64,000 bases of DNA from Mycetocola spongiae (GTDB taxonomy: Bacteria > Actinomycetota > Actinomycetes > Actinomycetales > Microbacteriaceae): assembly GCF_020424085.1 (NCBI RefSeq), contig NZ_CP080203.1:1240001-1304000 (forward strand), in the 5' to 3' direction. The notes beneath the pieces were generated by a model. The model was given only the letters and a program-made list of their open reading frames with translations. It had not been told where the DNA came from and made no database searches. Every line of letters starts with the position of its first letter. Position 1 is the first letter of the stretch. Position numbers and translations under genes: made by a program. This document shows positions 18,298-26,388 of this stretch, in pieces.

Positions 18298-18688
18298 GGT
18301 GGGTGTCCTTTCCTCGGGGCAGGGCCGGGCGAGGGTACGGACCGCTCGCATCCCGCGGGCGCGGCGGAGAGTCCCGGGCCCGGGACGGCCGCCCCCGGGC
18401 CGCCCCGTATGCCGCCACCGGGGTGGCGTCATACGGCAGATGAAGCCGGAACCGGCGAGGCTGCCACGACCCGGGGACTCGGGACCGGAACTGACGGAGG
18501 CGAGAGAAAAACGCGAGCCGCGGGGCCCGAAGGTCCGACGTGGGATGTATTTCAGAATATGAAAAAACGCCGATTATCCACTGGGGATCCGGAAGGATTT
18601 CCGCCGCTGGACGTCTTCGTCGCTCGCCCGCGAAGCCCCCGGCCGCGGAAACACGGGAAATCTCCCCCGCTCGCGCGCACCATACCGG
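18298..18688. other. 391-base intergenic region with a 32-base palindrome
   Basis: Non-coding gap between the secreted-protein gene and DUF3097. It holds the ribosome site of the secreted-protein gene at its low end, a near-perfect palindrome at 18405-18436, and a less GC-rich part at about 18541-18600. I see no convincing reading frame, terminator or RNA gene. Confidence 0.6.
18405..18436. repeat. Near-perfect 32-base palindrome
   Basis: CCGTATGCCGCCACC (18405-18419) faces GGTGGCGTCATACGG (18422-18436) with a two-base centre and one mismatch in 15. There is no T-tract on either strand. It is 108 bases upstream of the secreted-protein start codon, a position fitting an operator for a large dimeric regulator; a cruciform or structured leader is the alternative. 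Confidence 0.6.
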
Positions 18689-19537
18689 TTAGTCCTCGGG
18701 AATCCCAGTGACAAAATCGATCAGTTCCTCCACGCGCCCGAGGAGCGCGGGTTCCAGATCGGTGTAATTGCGCACCCGCCCCAGGATGGCCTGCCAGGCG
18801 CGGGCGATATCCGCCTGCTCCTCATGGGGCCAACCAAACGAGGCACAGATGCCCTTTTTCCACTCGATACTGCGCGGAATCTGCGGCCACTGCGCGATCC
18901 CCACACGCTCGGGCCGCACCGCCTGCCAGATATCGATAAACGGATGCCCCACCACCAGCACGTTTTTGCCGTGCGGACCGCGGCGCACCGCATCGGCGAT
19001 ACGCGATTCCTTGGACCCGGGAACCAGATGGTCCACAAGCACCCCGATGCGGCGCCGCGAGGAGGGCTCGTATTCGGCGATCAGCCCGGAGAGGTCGTCG
19101 ATTCCGCCGAGATATTCCACCACAACACCCTCGATGCGCAGGTCATCCCCCCAGACCTTTTCCACCAGCTCGGCATCGTGCCGGCCCTCCACGAGGATTC
19201 GGCTCGCCCGGGCCACCCGGGCCGGTGCGTTATCCACCGCAAAGGAGCCCGAGGCGGTTTTTTTCCGCACCGGTGCGGCCGTGGCCCCCGGCACAACTAG
19301 GATCACCGGCTTACCCTCCACGTGGAAGCCCGGGCCGAGCGGGAAAACCCGCACCTTGCCGCGGCGATCCTCCAGCTGCACCATCCGGGTCTCGATACCC
19401 ACCACGGCGCCCACCCAGCCGGTGGAGACCTCCTCCACCACCAGGCCCGGCACGGCCTCGCACTCGGCGGAGGTCAGGGTGCCGCGTGTGCGCCAGTTTC
19501 CGGCGAGGACATCGCTACCATAATCGTCAAAGCTCAC
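18689..19537 (-). CDS. DUF3097 family protein
   Basis: 282-residue cytoplasmic protein conserved in actinobacteria. The N-terminal half (about 1-95) has small beta segments (VVEEVSTGWVGAVVGIE); the second half has RASRILVEGRHDAELVEKVWGDDL followed by LGGIDDL and IGVLVDHLVPGSKE in separate pieces, which resemble the acidic core of Toprim-like nuclease/primase folds. The function is uncharacterised; a nucleic-acid role is inference. GTG start at 19537. It follows the next gene upstream by 48 bases and may be cotranscribed with it. Confidence 0.85.
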   Translation of the reverse strand: MSFDDYGSDVLAGNWRTRGTLTSAECEAVPGLVVEEVSTGWVGAVVGIETRMVQLEDRRGKVRVFPLGPGFHVEGKPVILVVPGATAAPVRKKTASGSFAVDNAPARVARASRILVEGRHDAELVEKVWGDDLRIEGVVVEYLGGIDDLSGLIAEYEPSSRRRIGVLVDHLVPGSKESRIADAVRRGPHGKNVLVVGHPFIDIWQAVRPERVGIAQWPQIPRSIEWKKGICASFGWPHEEQADIARAWQAILGRVRNYTDLEPALLGRVEELIDFVTGIPED

Positions 19538-19585
19538 GAGGGTAAATCTAGCCCGCGCCCGCGGGGCTTTTCAACGACACGCGCC

Positions 19586-20350
19586 CTATGCGGCCACAAG
19601 ACGTCGCGAAAACCGGGCATCGGCCAGCTCCGCCTGCGCGGAGAGCCCGTTAATCAGCAGTTCCAGCTGGCCACGCACGGCGGCCGGGGCCTCGGGGTGC
19701 CACTGCACGCCCGTGATCGGAAGGCTGTGGTGCTCGATGGCCTCGGGCAGGCCGTCGTGGGCCCAGCCCGCCACGCTCAGGCCCTCACCCAGGGAGGCAA
19801 TGACCTGGTGGTGGGCGCTCTGCACAAGCACGTATTCGCCGCCCAGCAGGGAGGCCAGCCGCGAGTTCGGGTCCAGCAGCACGGGGTGCTCGGTGAGGAT
19901 ATATTCCACCGGGAGGTCCTCGTTGCGGTGCCCGGGAGCCTCGATATGCTCCACGAGGGTGCCGCCGAGGGCCACGTTGATGATCTGGTGTCCGCGGCAG
20001 ATTCCGAGAAGGGGCGTGCCCCGGGTGGCGGCGCGACGCACCACCGCAATCTGGGCGGCATCGGCGCGGGGGTAGTGGGTGCCCTCGCCCACATAGCCGC
20101 TCTGTCCGCCATAAAATACGGGGTCGATATCCTCGCCGCCGCACACCACGATGGCCTCGGCCTCGGCGGTGGCCGCGAGCAGGCCCACGGTGCCGAGGGC
20201 ATCGGCGGAATGGCGCTGCACGGTCCAGCCCGAGGCGGAGGCGGTGCGCACGAGGGTATCGATCATGGCGCCGGTATAGCGGTTATAGTCGCGGGCATTG
20301 GGTCGGGAGGAAATCACTTCGATGACTGCCATTATTGGTCGAGCATTCAT
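19586..20350 (-). CDS. Class-I glutamine amidotransferase-like hydrolase (peptidase C26/PuuD type)
   Basis: 254 residues from the ATG at 20350 with GGAGG seven bases upstream. The nucleophile elbow GICRGHQIIN (Cys) and the GVQWHPE histidine-glutamate motif form the triad of the gamma-glutamyl hydrolase family. PuuD-type members cleave gamma-glutamyl-GABA in putrescine breakdown; no other puu gene is present, so the substrate is open. Divergent from the TPM gene, with a LacI-like palindrome in the shared 207-base region. Confidence 0.88.
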   Translation of the reverse strand: MNARPIMAVIEVISSRPNARDYNRYTGAMIDTLVRTASASGWTVQRHSADALGTVGLLAATAEAEAIVVCGGEDIDPVFYGGQSGYVGEGTHYPRADAAQIAVVRRAATRGTPLLGICRGHQIINVALGGTLVEHIEAPGHRNEDLPVEYILTEHPVLLDPNSRLASLLGGEYVLVQSAHHQVIASLGEGLSVAGWAHDGLPEAIEHHSLPITGVQWHPEAPAAVRGQLELLINGLSAQAELADARFSRRLVAA

Positions 20351-20483
20351 GGGTTTTCCTCCGTTCGGTATGTGTCCATTCTGGACGGCTCCCCCGGGTA
20401 TTTCCACTCGGTCGTCATGTTTCGTCACGCGGGGATGGCCGGGCGTTACCGGGGCGGCCCCCGGGGAGATGACCGAAGAATTG

Positions 20484-20497
20484 CACAAACGTTTGTG
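20484..20497. promoter_or_regulatory. LacI-family-like operator palindrome
   Basis: CACAAACGTTTGTG is a perfect 14-base palindrome with central CG and AAACGTTT core, the form typical of LacI/GalR-family operators. It lies 134 bases before the amidotransferase-like gene and 61 bases before the TPM gene start, close to a TTGACG at 20504-20509. No LacI-type regulator is encoded in this window. Confidence 0.5.
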
Positions 20498-20557
20498 GAC
20501 TACTTGACGGTCGCGGCCCTAGACTCGCCTTACGCACGTGACAGAGGAGGGTGGCTC

Positions 20558-22591
20558 ATGCGGATTCGATGGAGCTGGGGGGCGGCTTTAATTGCCGTAC
20601 TGATGGTCTTTGGTGCCACGGGCACGGCCTCGGCCATGGTCCCCGCCGAGTCCCCCGTGCAGCTGGGTGAGGGCCGGATTATTGACTCCTCGGACGTCCT
20701 CACCAACGGCCAAATAAAGGACGTCACCACGAGGATCACCGAGCTGAGCGATCGCTCCGGGGTGGACCTCTGGGTCGTATATGTGGATACCTTTGATAAC
20801 CCCACCGATCGCGCGGACTGGGCCAATACCGTGGCCGAAAAGAACGGGCTCGGAAGCAACCAGTATCTGCTCGCGATCGCCACCGAGAGCCGCAATTATT
20901 ATCTGTCCGGGGACTCCGCCGGGCCGGTCTCCGATTCGGCGCTCTCGCAGATCGAGGAAAAGCTCATCCTGCCCGCACTGCGCCAAAACGACTTCCCCGG
21001 GGCGGCGCTGGCCGCGGTCACCGGGCTCCAGGAGGCCGTATCCGGTAAAACCCCCGGGGCCCCCTCGGGCGGCGGGGCCGGGGTGCTGATCCTACTCCTG
21101 GTCATCGCGGTCATCGCGATCCTGATTTTCTTCTGGCTGCGTCGCCGCCGCGCCCGCAGCGGAACCGCGCGGGAAGGCGGGGGCGCCGCCTCCCGCCCGA
21201 TCGCGGAACTCGAGCGCGAGGCGGGAAGCGCCCTGATCGCCGCCGATGACGCCGTAAAAACCGCCGAACAGGAGCTCGGTTTTGCCCTCGCCCAATACGG
21301 CGAGGACTCCACCACGGAATTCGGGGCGACCCTGGTGCGCGCCCGCGCCACCCTCGCCGAGGCCTTTAAACTCAAGCAGAAACTCAGCGACGATATCCCC
21401 GATACCGAGGCCGAGGTGCGCGAGTGGAATACCCGGATCAGACAGCTCTGCGGCTCCGCAATCGCGGAGCTCACCGAACAGACCGAGTCCTTCGGCGCGC
21501 TGCGAGCCATGGAGGCCGATGCCCCCGCGCTGATTGAATCGATTCGCAGCGAACGCGAGCGCGCCAGCGCCGCGGTGGAGGCCGCCCGCGTCACGCTCGC
21601 GGCGCTGACCACCCGCTTCAGCCCCGCCGCCCTCGCCCCCGTGGCCGATAATATCGAGCAGGCCGGGGAGCGCCTCGCCTTCACCGATACAGCGCTGGGT
21701 GTTGCCCAGCAGGCCCTGGCCGCGGAGGATCGCTCGCGCGCCGCGGTGGCGCTGCGCGCCGCCCGCGATTCGGCCGCACAGGCGCTGGCCCTGACCGAGG
21801 GCATCACCCATCGCGGAGACGAACTGACCGCCGCCGCGGGCCAGGTGCAGGCAGTGCTCTCCGATCTGGAACACGACCTCGCGGCCGCCCGCGGACTCCC
21901 CGATCCCGAGGGACGCTTTGCGCGCGCAATCTCCACCACCGAACGCGCGGTGGCCGCCGCGCGCTCGGGCACGGGAGATCCGGTCGCCGATCTGGCCTCC
22001 CTCCAGGCGGCCACCGCCGAGATGGACGGCGTTATCGCGCAGGCCCGCGGCCTGCAGGTGAACGCCGAGCGGGCCGCCAGCTCGCTTCAGTCCACCCTGA
22101 TTGCGGCGCAGTCCCAGCTCTCCGCGGCCGAGGATTACATCACCGCGCGGCGCGGGGCCGTGGGGGCCGATGCCCGCACCGCGCTGGCCGAGGGCGGCCG
22201 CAGCTTTGTGCAGGCGCGCGAGCTCGCCGCGGTGGATCCCGCGGCGGCACTCGGTCACGCCCAGCGCGCCCAGCAGCTCGCCGGTCAGGCACTGAACCTC
22301 GCCCAACGCGATGTGGGCGGATTCCAGGGCGGCGGGGGCGGCGGCATGTTTGGCGGCGGTACCTCCGGCGGCAACGGCGGCGGGCTGGGCGGCGCGCTGC
22401 TGGGCGGAATCATCATCAACTCCCTCCTGGGCGGCGGTAATTCCCGCGGCGGCGGCTATGGTGGCGGCTATCGTGGGCCCTCCGGCGGCGGACGCTCCTC
22501 CGGTGGCCGCGGTTCCTCCGGGGGTCGCTCCTCGGGTGGCGGCGGACGCTCCTCGGGCGGCCGCGGACGCAGCGGCGGCGGCCGCTTCTAA
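20558..22591 (+). CDS. TPM-domain membrane protein with long coiled coil and glycine-rich tail
   Basis: 677 residues from the ATG at 20558 (GAGGAGGG upstream). Signal peptide 1-26; extracytoplasmic TPM (YgcG-type) domain about 38-160 with the IIDSSDVLTNGQI start and LLAIATESRNYYLS; membrane helix 176-194; a basic stop-transfer stretch; then about 390 residues of Ala/Glu-rich helix predicted as coiled coil; and a Gly/Ser/Arg-rich tail from about 590 with repeated SSGGRG-like units. Actinobacterial relatives are usually next to pspA, as here. Likely a membrane scaffold or stress partner of PspA (inferred). Confidence 0.88.
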   Translation: MRIRWSWGAALIAVLMVFGATGTASAMVPAESPVQLGEGRIIDSSDVLTNGQIKDVTTRITELSDRSGVDLWVVYVDTFDNPTDRADWANTVAEKNGLGSNQYLLAIATESRNYYLSGDSAGPVSDSALSQIEEKLILPALRQNDFPGAALAAVTGLQEAVSGKTPGAPSGGGAGVLILLLVIAVIAILIFFWLRRRRARSGTAREGGGAASRPIAELEREAGSALIAADDAVKTAEQELGFALAQYGEDSTTEFGATLVRARATLAEAFKLKQKLSDDIPDTEAEVREWNTRIRQLCGSAIAELTEQTESFGALRAMEADAPALIESIRSERERASAAVEAARVTLAALTTRFSPAALAPVADNIEQAGERLAFTDTALGVAQQALAAEDRSRAAVALRAARDSAAQALALTEGITHRGDELTAAAGQVQAVLSDLEHDLAAARGLPDPEGRFARAISTTERAVAAARSGTGDPVADLASLQAATAEMDGVIAQARGLQVNAERAASSLQSTLIAAQSQLSAAEDYITARRGAVGADARTALAEGGRSFVQARELAAVDPAAALGHAQRAQQLAGQALNLAQRDVGGFQGGGGGGMFGGGTSGGNGGGLGGALLGGIIINSLLGGGNSRGGGYGGGYRGPSGGGRSSGGRGSSGGRSSGGGGRSSGGRGRSGGGRF

Positions 22592-22637
22592 GACCTCTCC
22601 TCTTTCATCTACAGAGCACTAATCGAAAGGAAACATC

Positions 22638-23402
22638 ATGGCAAAGCAGTCTATTTTCGGGCGGATCACCACGCTCGCGAAGGCCAATATCAACGCACTT
22701 CTCGATTCGGCCGAGGACCCGCAGAAGATTCTTGACCAGCTGGTGCGGGACTATACCAATTCCATCGCCGACGCCGAGAGCGCCATTGCCGAGACCATCG
22801 GCAACCTGCGCCTGCTTGAGGACGATCATAAAATGGACGTTAATGCCGCCGCGGAATGGGGCGGCAAGGCCCTCGCGGCGAGCGCCAAGGCCGATGAGTA
22901 TCGCGCCGCGGGCAATGCCGCCGATGCCGATAAATTTGATAACCTCGCGAAGATCGCCATCCAGCGCCAGATCGGGGCCGAGAACGAGGCCCGCGCGGCC
23001 GAGCCGCAGATCGCCTCGCAGACCGATATCGTCAATAAGCTCAAGGCCGGATTGACCAGCATGAAGCAGAAGCTGGAGGAGCTGAAGTCCAAGCGCAGCG
23101 AGCTCGTGGCGCGCGCCAAATCCGCCGAGGCCCAGTCCAAGGTGGCCGATGCCGTCAAGAGCATCGATATCCTCGATCCCACCAGCGAGGTGAGCCGCTT
23201 CGAGGATAAGATCCGCCGCGAGGAGGCCAAGGTGCGCGGTGCCGCCGAGCTGGCCTCCTCCAGCCTCGACGCCCAGTTTGAGAGCCTCGATGACCTCGGC
23301 GAGCTCTCCGAGGTGGATGCCCGCCTCGCCGCCCTCAAGGCGGGGCGCAGCACGCCCGCCGTGGAGGCCCCCGCCTCCGCCCCGTATACCCCGGGAGCAT
23401 AA
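22638..23402 (+). CDS. pspA: PspA/IM30 family phage-shock protein
   Basis: 254-residue ESCRT-III-like protein that forms oligomers on stressed membranes. Begins KQSIFGRITTLAKANINALLD, the amphipathic helix and helix alpha1 of the family; residues about 25-225 are continuous heptad-rich helix with QLVRDYTNSIADAES. The tail is a flexible Ala/Pro segment. The start has AAAGGA six bases upstream. It follows the TPM gene by 46 bases and is probably cotranscribed with it. Confidence 0.93.
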   Translation: MAKQSIFGRITTLAKANINALLDSAEDPQKILDQLVRDYTNSIADAESAIAETIGNLRLLEDDHKMDVNAAAEWGGKALAASAKADEYRAAGNAADADKFDNLAKIAIQRQIGAENEARAAEPQIASQTDIVNKLKAGLTSMKQKLEELKSKRSELVARAKSAEAQSKVADAVKSIDILDPTSEVSRFEDKIRREEAKVRGAAELASSSLDAQFESLDDLGELSEVDARLAALKAGRSTPAVEAPASAPYTPGA

Positions 23403-23423
23403 TCACTCCTCGTTATTTTAACC

Positions 23424-23480
23424 ACGGCCCGGGTAAGGCCCCCGCCTCTCCCCGGAGGGCGGGGTATCTGCCCGGGCCGT
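23424..23480 (+). promoter_or_regulatory. Two-part hairpin upstream of the flavin oxidoreductase gene
   Basis: ACGGCCCGGG (23424-23433) pairs with CCCGGGCCGT (23471-23480), and inside it CCCCGCC (23440-23446) pairs with GGCGGGG (23458-23464). No T-tract follows. It could end the pspA transcript or act in the leader of the next gene, whose start is 21 bases on. Confidence 0.4.
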
Positions 23481-23501
23481 AGCATTTGTGAAAGGCACGG
23501 C

Positions 23502-24959
23502 ATGACCCCCCAAAAGACTCCCGATTCCCCCAACCGCAACGAATACGATGTGATCGTGATCGGGGCCGGCCCGGTGGGTGAGAACATCGCCGATTATGTC
23601 CGCCGCGGCGGCCTGCGCCCCGTGATTATCGAGGCCGAGCTGGTGGGCGGGGAGTGCTCCTATTGGGCGTGCATGCCCTCCAAGGCGCTGCTGCGCGGCA
23701 TCACCGCACGCTCGGCCGCGCTGCGCGTGGCCGGGGCGGCGCAGTCCGTGACCGGTCCGCTGGATATCGCCGCGCTCCTGGGCCGCCGCGATGGTTTTAC
23801 CTCCCGCGGGGATGACGCCGGACAGGTGTCCTGGCTCGAGGGCGCCGGAATCGACCTTATTCGCGGTCGCGGCCGGCTCAGCGGGGTGCGTGAGGTCACC
23901 GTGACCGCCGCCGATGGTTCCCGCACGGTCCTCACCGCGCGCCGCGCCGTGGCCGTCGCCACCGGCAGCGTTCCCGTGATCCCCGAGATTCCCGGGCTGG
24001 CCGAGGCCCGGCCGTGGACAAACCGCGAGGCCCTCTCGCTCACGTCCGTCCCGGAGTCGGTCATCATCCTCGGCGGCGGCGTGGTGGCCACCGAGCTCGC
24101 CACGATCTATCGCGGCCTGGGCAGCGCCGTGACCGTGATCGCCCGCAGCGGGATTCTCGCCGCGCAGCCCGAGTTTGCCCGCGAGGCCGTGGTGGAGGCG
24201 CTGACCGAGTCCGGCGTCAGGATCATTCGCGATTCCCCGACCCGGGTGGAGCGCACCGGGGGCAAGGTCAGCGTGCTCGTGGCCGGGGAGACCCATACGG
24301 CCACGGAGATTATTGTGGCCACGGGCCGGCGCCCGGCCACCGCCGATCTGGGCCTGGAGCGCCTCGGGCTGCGCCCGGGAGATCCCATCTATGTGGATGA
24401 CGAGATGCTGGCCGAGGACTGCAATGAGGAGTGGTTTTATGCCGCTGGCGATGTGAACGGGCGCGCCCCCCTCACCCATCAGGGCAAATATCAGGCCCGC
24501 GTGGCGGCCGCGAGTATCCTGGCGCGCGCCGCGGGTACCCTGCCCGTGCCGAACCCGGCGTTTAGCGATACCGCGGCCACCGCCGATCATGTGGCCATCC
24601 CCGCCGTGATTTTCAGCGATCCGGAGATCGCCCATGTGGGGCTCACCGCCGAGGAGGCGGGTGACCGTGGTCTGAGCGTGCGCGAGGTGGACTTTGACCT
24701 GGGCGCGGTGGCCGGTGCCGCGCTGATCGCGGACGGCTATCGCGGCCACGCCCGGATCACGGTGGATGAGGATCGCGAGGTGATCCTGGGCGCACATCTC
24801 GTGGGTCAGGACGTCGCCGAGCTGCTGCACGCGTTTACGATCGCCGTGGTGGGCGAGGTTCCCCTGGATCGGCTCTGGCATGCGGTGCCGGCGTATCCCA
24901 CGATGAGCGAGATTTGGCTACGCTTGATCGATACCTATCGGGAGGACACCACCGCGTGA
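23502..24959 (+). CDS. NAD(P)/FAD pyridine nucleotide-disulfide oxidoreductase, lacking the C-terminal catalytic His
   Basis: 485 residues in lipoamide-dehydrogenase architecture: FAD-binding GAGPVGENIA at 21-30, redox pair C52/C57 in GGECSYWACMPSK, NAD-binding GGGVVATELATIYRGLG in the middle, and the second FAD motif YAAGDVNGRAPLTHQGKYQ. The C-terminal motif that normally reads HAHPTxSE is PAYPTMSE here: the His position is Tyr465 while Glu470 is kept. Disulfide reduction of lipoamide is therefore doubtful; a quinone or other small-molecule reductase is more likely, as in some actinobacterial relatives. Translationally coupled to the next small gene (GTGA). Confidence 0.88.
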   Translation: MTPQKTPDSPNRNEYDVIVIGAGPVGENIADYVRRGGLRPVIIEAELVGGECSYWACMPSKALLRGITARSAALRVAGAAQSVTGPLDIAALLGRRDGFTSRGDDAGQVSWLEGAGIDLIRGRGRLSGVREVTVTAADGSRTVLTARRAVAVATGSVPVIPEIPGLAEARPWTNREALSLTSVPESVIILGGGVVATELATIYRGLGSAVTVIARSGILAAQPEFAREAVVEALTESGVRIIRDSPTRVERTGGKVSVLVAGETHTATEIIVATGRRPATADLGLERLGLRPGDPIYVDDEMLAEDCNEEWFYAAGDVNGRAPLTHQGKYQARVAAASILARAAGTLPVPNPAFSDTAATADHVAIPAVIFSDPEIAHVGLTAEEAGDRGLSVREVDFDLGAVAGAALIADGYRGHARITVDEDREVILGAHLVGQDVAELLHAFTIAVVGEVPLDRLWHAVPAYPTMSEIWLRLIDTYREDTTA

Positions 24960-25315
24960 AGCTGTTTCTAGATTCGCCGCTGAGCTGGCTCGGCTATGCC
25001 TATGCCACGGCGGTGGGTCTGGCCTGGGGCGCGCTGTGGTCCACGGGCAAAATACGGCGCGAGAACGGCCTGTTTATCTTCACCGGGATGCCCTCGTGGA
25101 CGTTTGGGCGCGGCGGCTCCTGCGTGGGCGCCTGCTATCTGACGGATCATAATGTGACGCCGGATGTCCTCGAACACGAGGCCGTGCACCGCGTGCAGTG
25201 GCGGCGCTATGGCATGGCATTCCCGCTGCTCTATCTTTTTGCGGGCCGCAATCCGTTGCGCAACCGCTTCGAGATTGAGGCCGGCCTGGAAAAGGGCGGC
25301 TACGTGCGGAAATAA
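24956..25315 (+). CDS. Small protein with HExxH metalloprotease-like motif
   Basis: 119 residues from the GTG at 24956, overlapping the previous stop in GTGA. After a hydrophobic N-terminal stretch (about 8-24) comes VLEHEAVHRVQWRRYGMAF: HEAVH fits the zinc-binding HExxH, with a downstream acidic cluster FEIEAGLE that could give the third ligand. The layout recalls minimal gluzincin-like domains, but no propeptide or full fold is visible and activity is unproven. The coupling to the oxidoreductase suggests a shared function. Confidence 0.75.
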   Translation: MKLFLDSPLSWLGYAYATAVGLAWGALWSTGKIRRENGLFIFTGMPSWTFGRGGSCVGACYLTDHNVTPDVLEHEAVHRVQWRRYGMAFPLLYLFAGRNPLRNRFEIEAGLEKGGYVRK

Positions 25316-25325
25316 CCCCCGTTTA

Positions 25326-25389
25326 GGGGAAAGATTGCCCCGTCCCCGGCGCAGTACGCTGTGAGCAGTTTCGGGGAAACGATGCCCCG
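25326..25389 (+). repeat. Pair of imperfect 17-base repeats upstream of the YegP-like gene
   Basis: GGGGAAAGATTGCCCCG (25326-25342) and GGGGAAACGATGCCCCG (25373-25389) start 47 bases apart, and each can fold as a small hairpin (GGGG with CCCC). The second lies 19 bases before the start codon. They may be twin operators or RNA-protein sites for the following gene. Confidence 0.4.
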
Positions 25390-25408
25390 ACGGGCGAAGG
25401 GGAAAAGC

Positions 25409-25591
25409 ATGTCGGGAAAATTTGAACTCTATACGGATAAGGCGGGCGAGTACCGCTTCCGGCTGAAGGCCGCCAACGGCGAGGTGATTGCCGTATCCGA
25501 GGGATATAAGGCCAAGGCGAGTGCGCTCAACGGCATCGAGTCGGTGCGCAAAAATGCGGCGGATTCCCCCGTGGTGGAAATCGAAAAATAA
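25409..25591 (+). CDS. YegP/DUF1508 family small protein
   Basis: 60 residues from the ATG at 25409, preceded by AAGGGGAAAA. One DUF1508 unit: KFELYTDKAGEYRFRLKAAN, ANGEVIAVSEGYKAKASALNGI, SVRKNA. Two-unit relatives such as E. coli YegP are longer; one unit is common in actinobacteria. Function is not established. Followed six bases on by a strong bidirectional terminator. Confidence 0.92.
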   Translation: MSGKFELYTDKAGEYRFRLKAANGEVIAVSEGYKAKASALNGIESVRKNAADSPVVEIEK

Positions 25592-25596
25592 AAGAA

Positions 25597-25631
25597 CCCC
25601 GGCATCCGAGAGGATGCCGGGGTTTCTTTTT
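25597..25631. terminator. Bidirectional intrinsic terminator
   Basis: CCCCGGCATCC (25597-25607), loop GAGA, GGATGCCGGGG (25612-25622), then TTTCTTTTT on the plus strand; on the minus strand the stem is followed by TTCTTTTATTTT. It ends both the YegP-like gene and the convergent SIP-domain gene, whose stop codon overlaps the T-tract. Confidence 0.95.
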
Positions 25632-26148
25632 AGTGGCGCGAGCCGATGCCGTATTTGCGCGGCGTATGAATATGGGCCGGGTCCATGCCCAGCGTATCGG
25701 TGAGGTAGTCATAGGAATCGGCCACGGCACTGAAGTGCCCGGCGAGCCAGACCTGCGCCCGCGGCTCATGGGCCTCCGCGGGCTCCACCTCGGGGCTACA
25801 GAGCATCTCGCCGGCCCAGCCGATCACGGCGCGGCCGAGGGCCTGGCCCGGGGCGCACGGCAAACCGCTGCCGGGGGCACCGCTGCGCTCGGAGCGCACA
25901 AGCCAGCTGACCACCATGCGCGAGGGGGCGCCCAGCTGCGAGACCTGCTCGGGGGTGTCCACCTCGATAAAAACTCGGCCCGTGGCGCAGATGGGTAGCG
26001 TGGCCAGCAGAGCCTCGATCTCGGGGAGGTCGCTCAGACCGCCGGAGATCAGGTGTGCCAGGCGGTGCGCGTGATCGGATGCCGAGTGCGCCGCCCGCGC
26101 CGAACGCAGCGTGGAGTGCGCGTGTGAGCCCGGGTTCATAATTGTCAT
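25630..26148 (-). CDS. Standalone SIP (siderophore-interacting protein) domain
   Basis: 172 residues. The sequence LPICATGRVFIEVDTPEQ, SRMVVSWLVRSE and QVWLAGHFSAVADSYDYLTDTLGMD, together with RKYGIG near the end, match the C-terminal NAD(P)H-binding SIP domain of ferric-siderophore reductases. The N-terminal FAD-binding domain is absent, so it must act with another flavoprotein or have a different role. A DtxR/IdeR-type iron box overlaps its promoter, so it is predicted to be induced by iron starvation. The ATG at 26148 has no ribosome site and lies nine bases from the -10, pointing to near-leaderless translation. An alternative ATG is at 26139. Confidence 0.82.
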   Translation of the reverse strand: MTIMNPGSHAHSTLRSARAAHSASDHAHRLAHLISGGLSDLPEIEALLATLPICATGRVFIEVDTPEQVSQLGAPSRMVVSWLVRSERSGAPGSGLPCAPGQALGRAVIGWAGEMLCSPEVEPAEAHEPRAQVWLAGHFSAVADSYDYLTDTLGMDPAHIHTPRKYGIGSRH

Positions 26149-26157
26149 AGCGGTTTC

Positions 26158-26179
26158 AGTATAGGCTTACCTAACCTTT
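26158..26179 (-). promoter_or_regulatory. Iron box (DtxR/IdeR type) over the SIP promoter
   Basis: On the minus strand, AAAGGTTAGGTAAGCCTAT (26161-26179) matches 13 of the 19 bases of the DtxR/IdeR consensus known from corynebacteria and mycobacteria, with the AGGTTAGG half intact. The -10 hexamer TATACT (26158-26163) overlaps its end, so bound repressor would block RNA polymerase directly. Confidence 0.8.
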
Positions 26180-26388
26180 AGCGCCAGTGCCGTGTCGGGT
26201 GGATTTTTCTCGGGGAAAACCCCGGCCACGATTCCGTCACGAATCGCTGTATTGCCCCCTTCTACGGCAAAATGGGGTCTGGGTCCCCGCGTGCGGGCCC
26301 GGGCGGCGCAACATCCACTTTCCCGGGAGGGAGCGTTAGGATATGCGAGGCCTCCTTCACAAACGGCAGGCGAAAGGTAAGCGTTCCC

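Noticed and set aside
22325-22590. Repeat-like GGCGGC runs considered as a DNA repeat array
   Set aside because: They are codons of the Gly/Ser/Arg tail of the TPM protein, with varied third bases and no fixed unit or spacers, so not CRISPR or a satellite.
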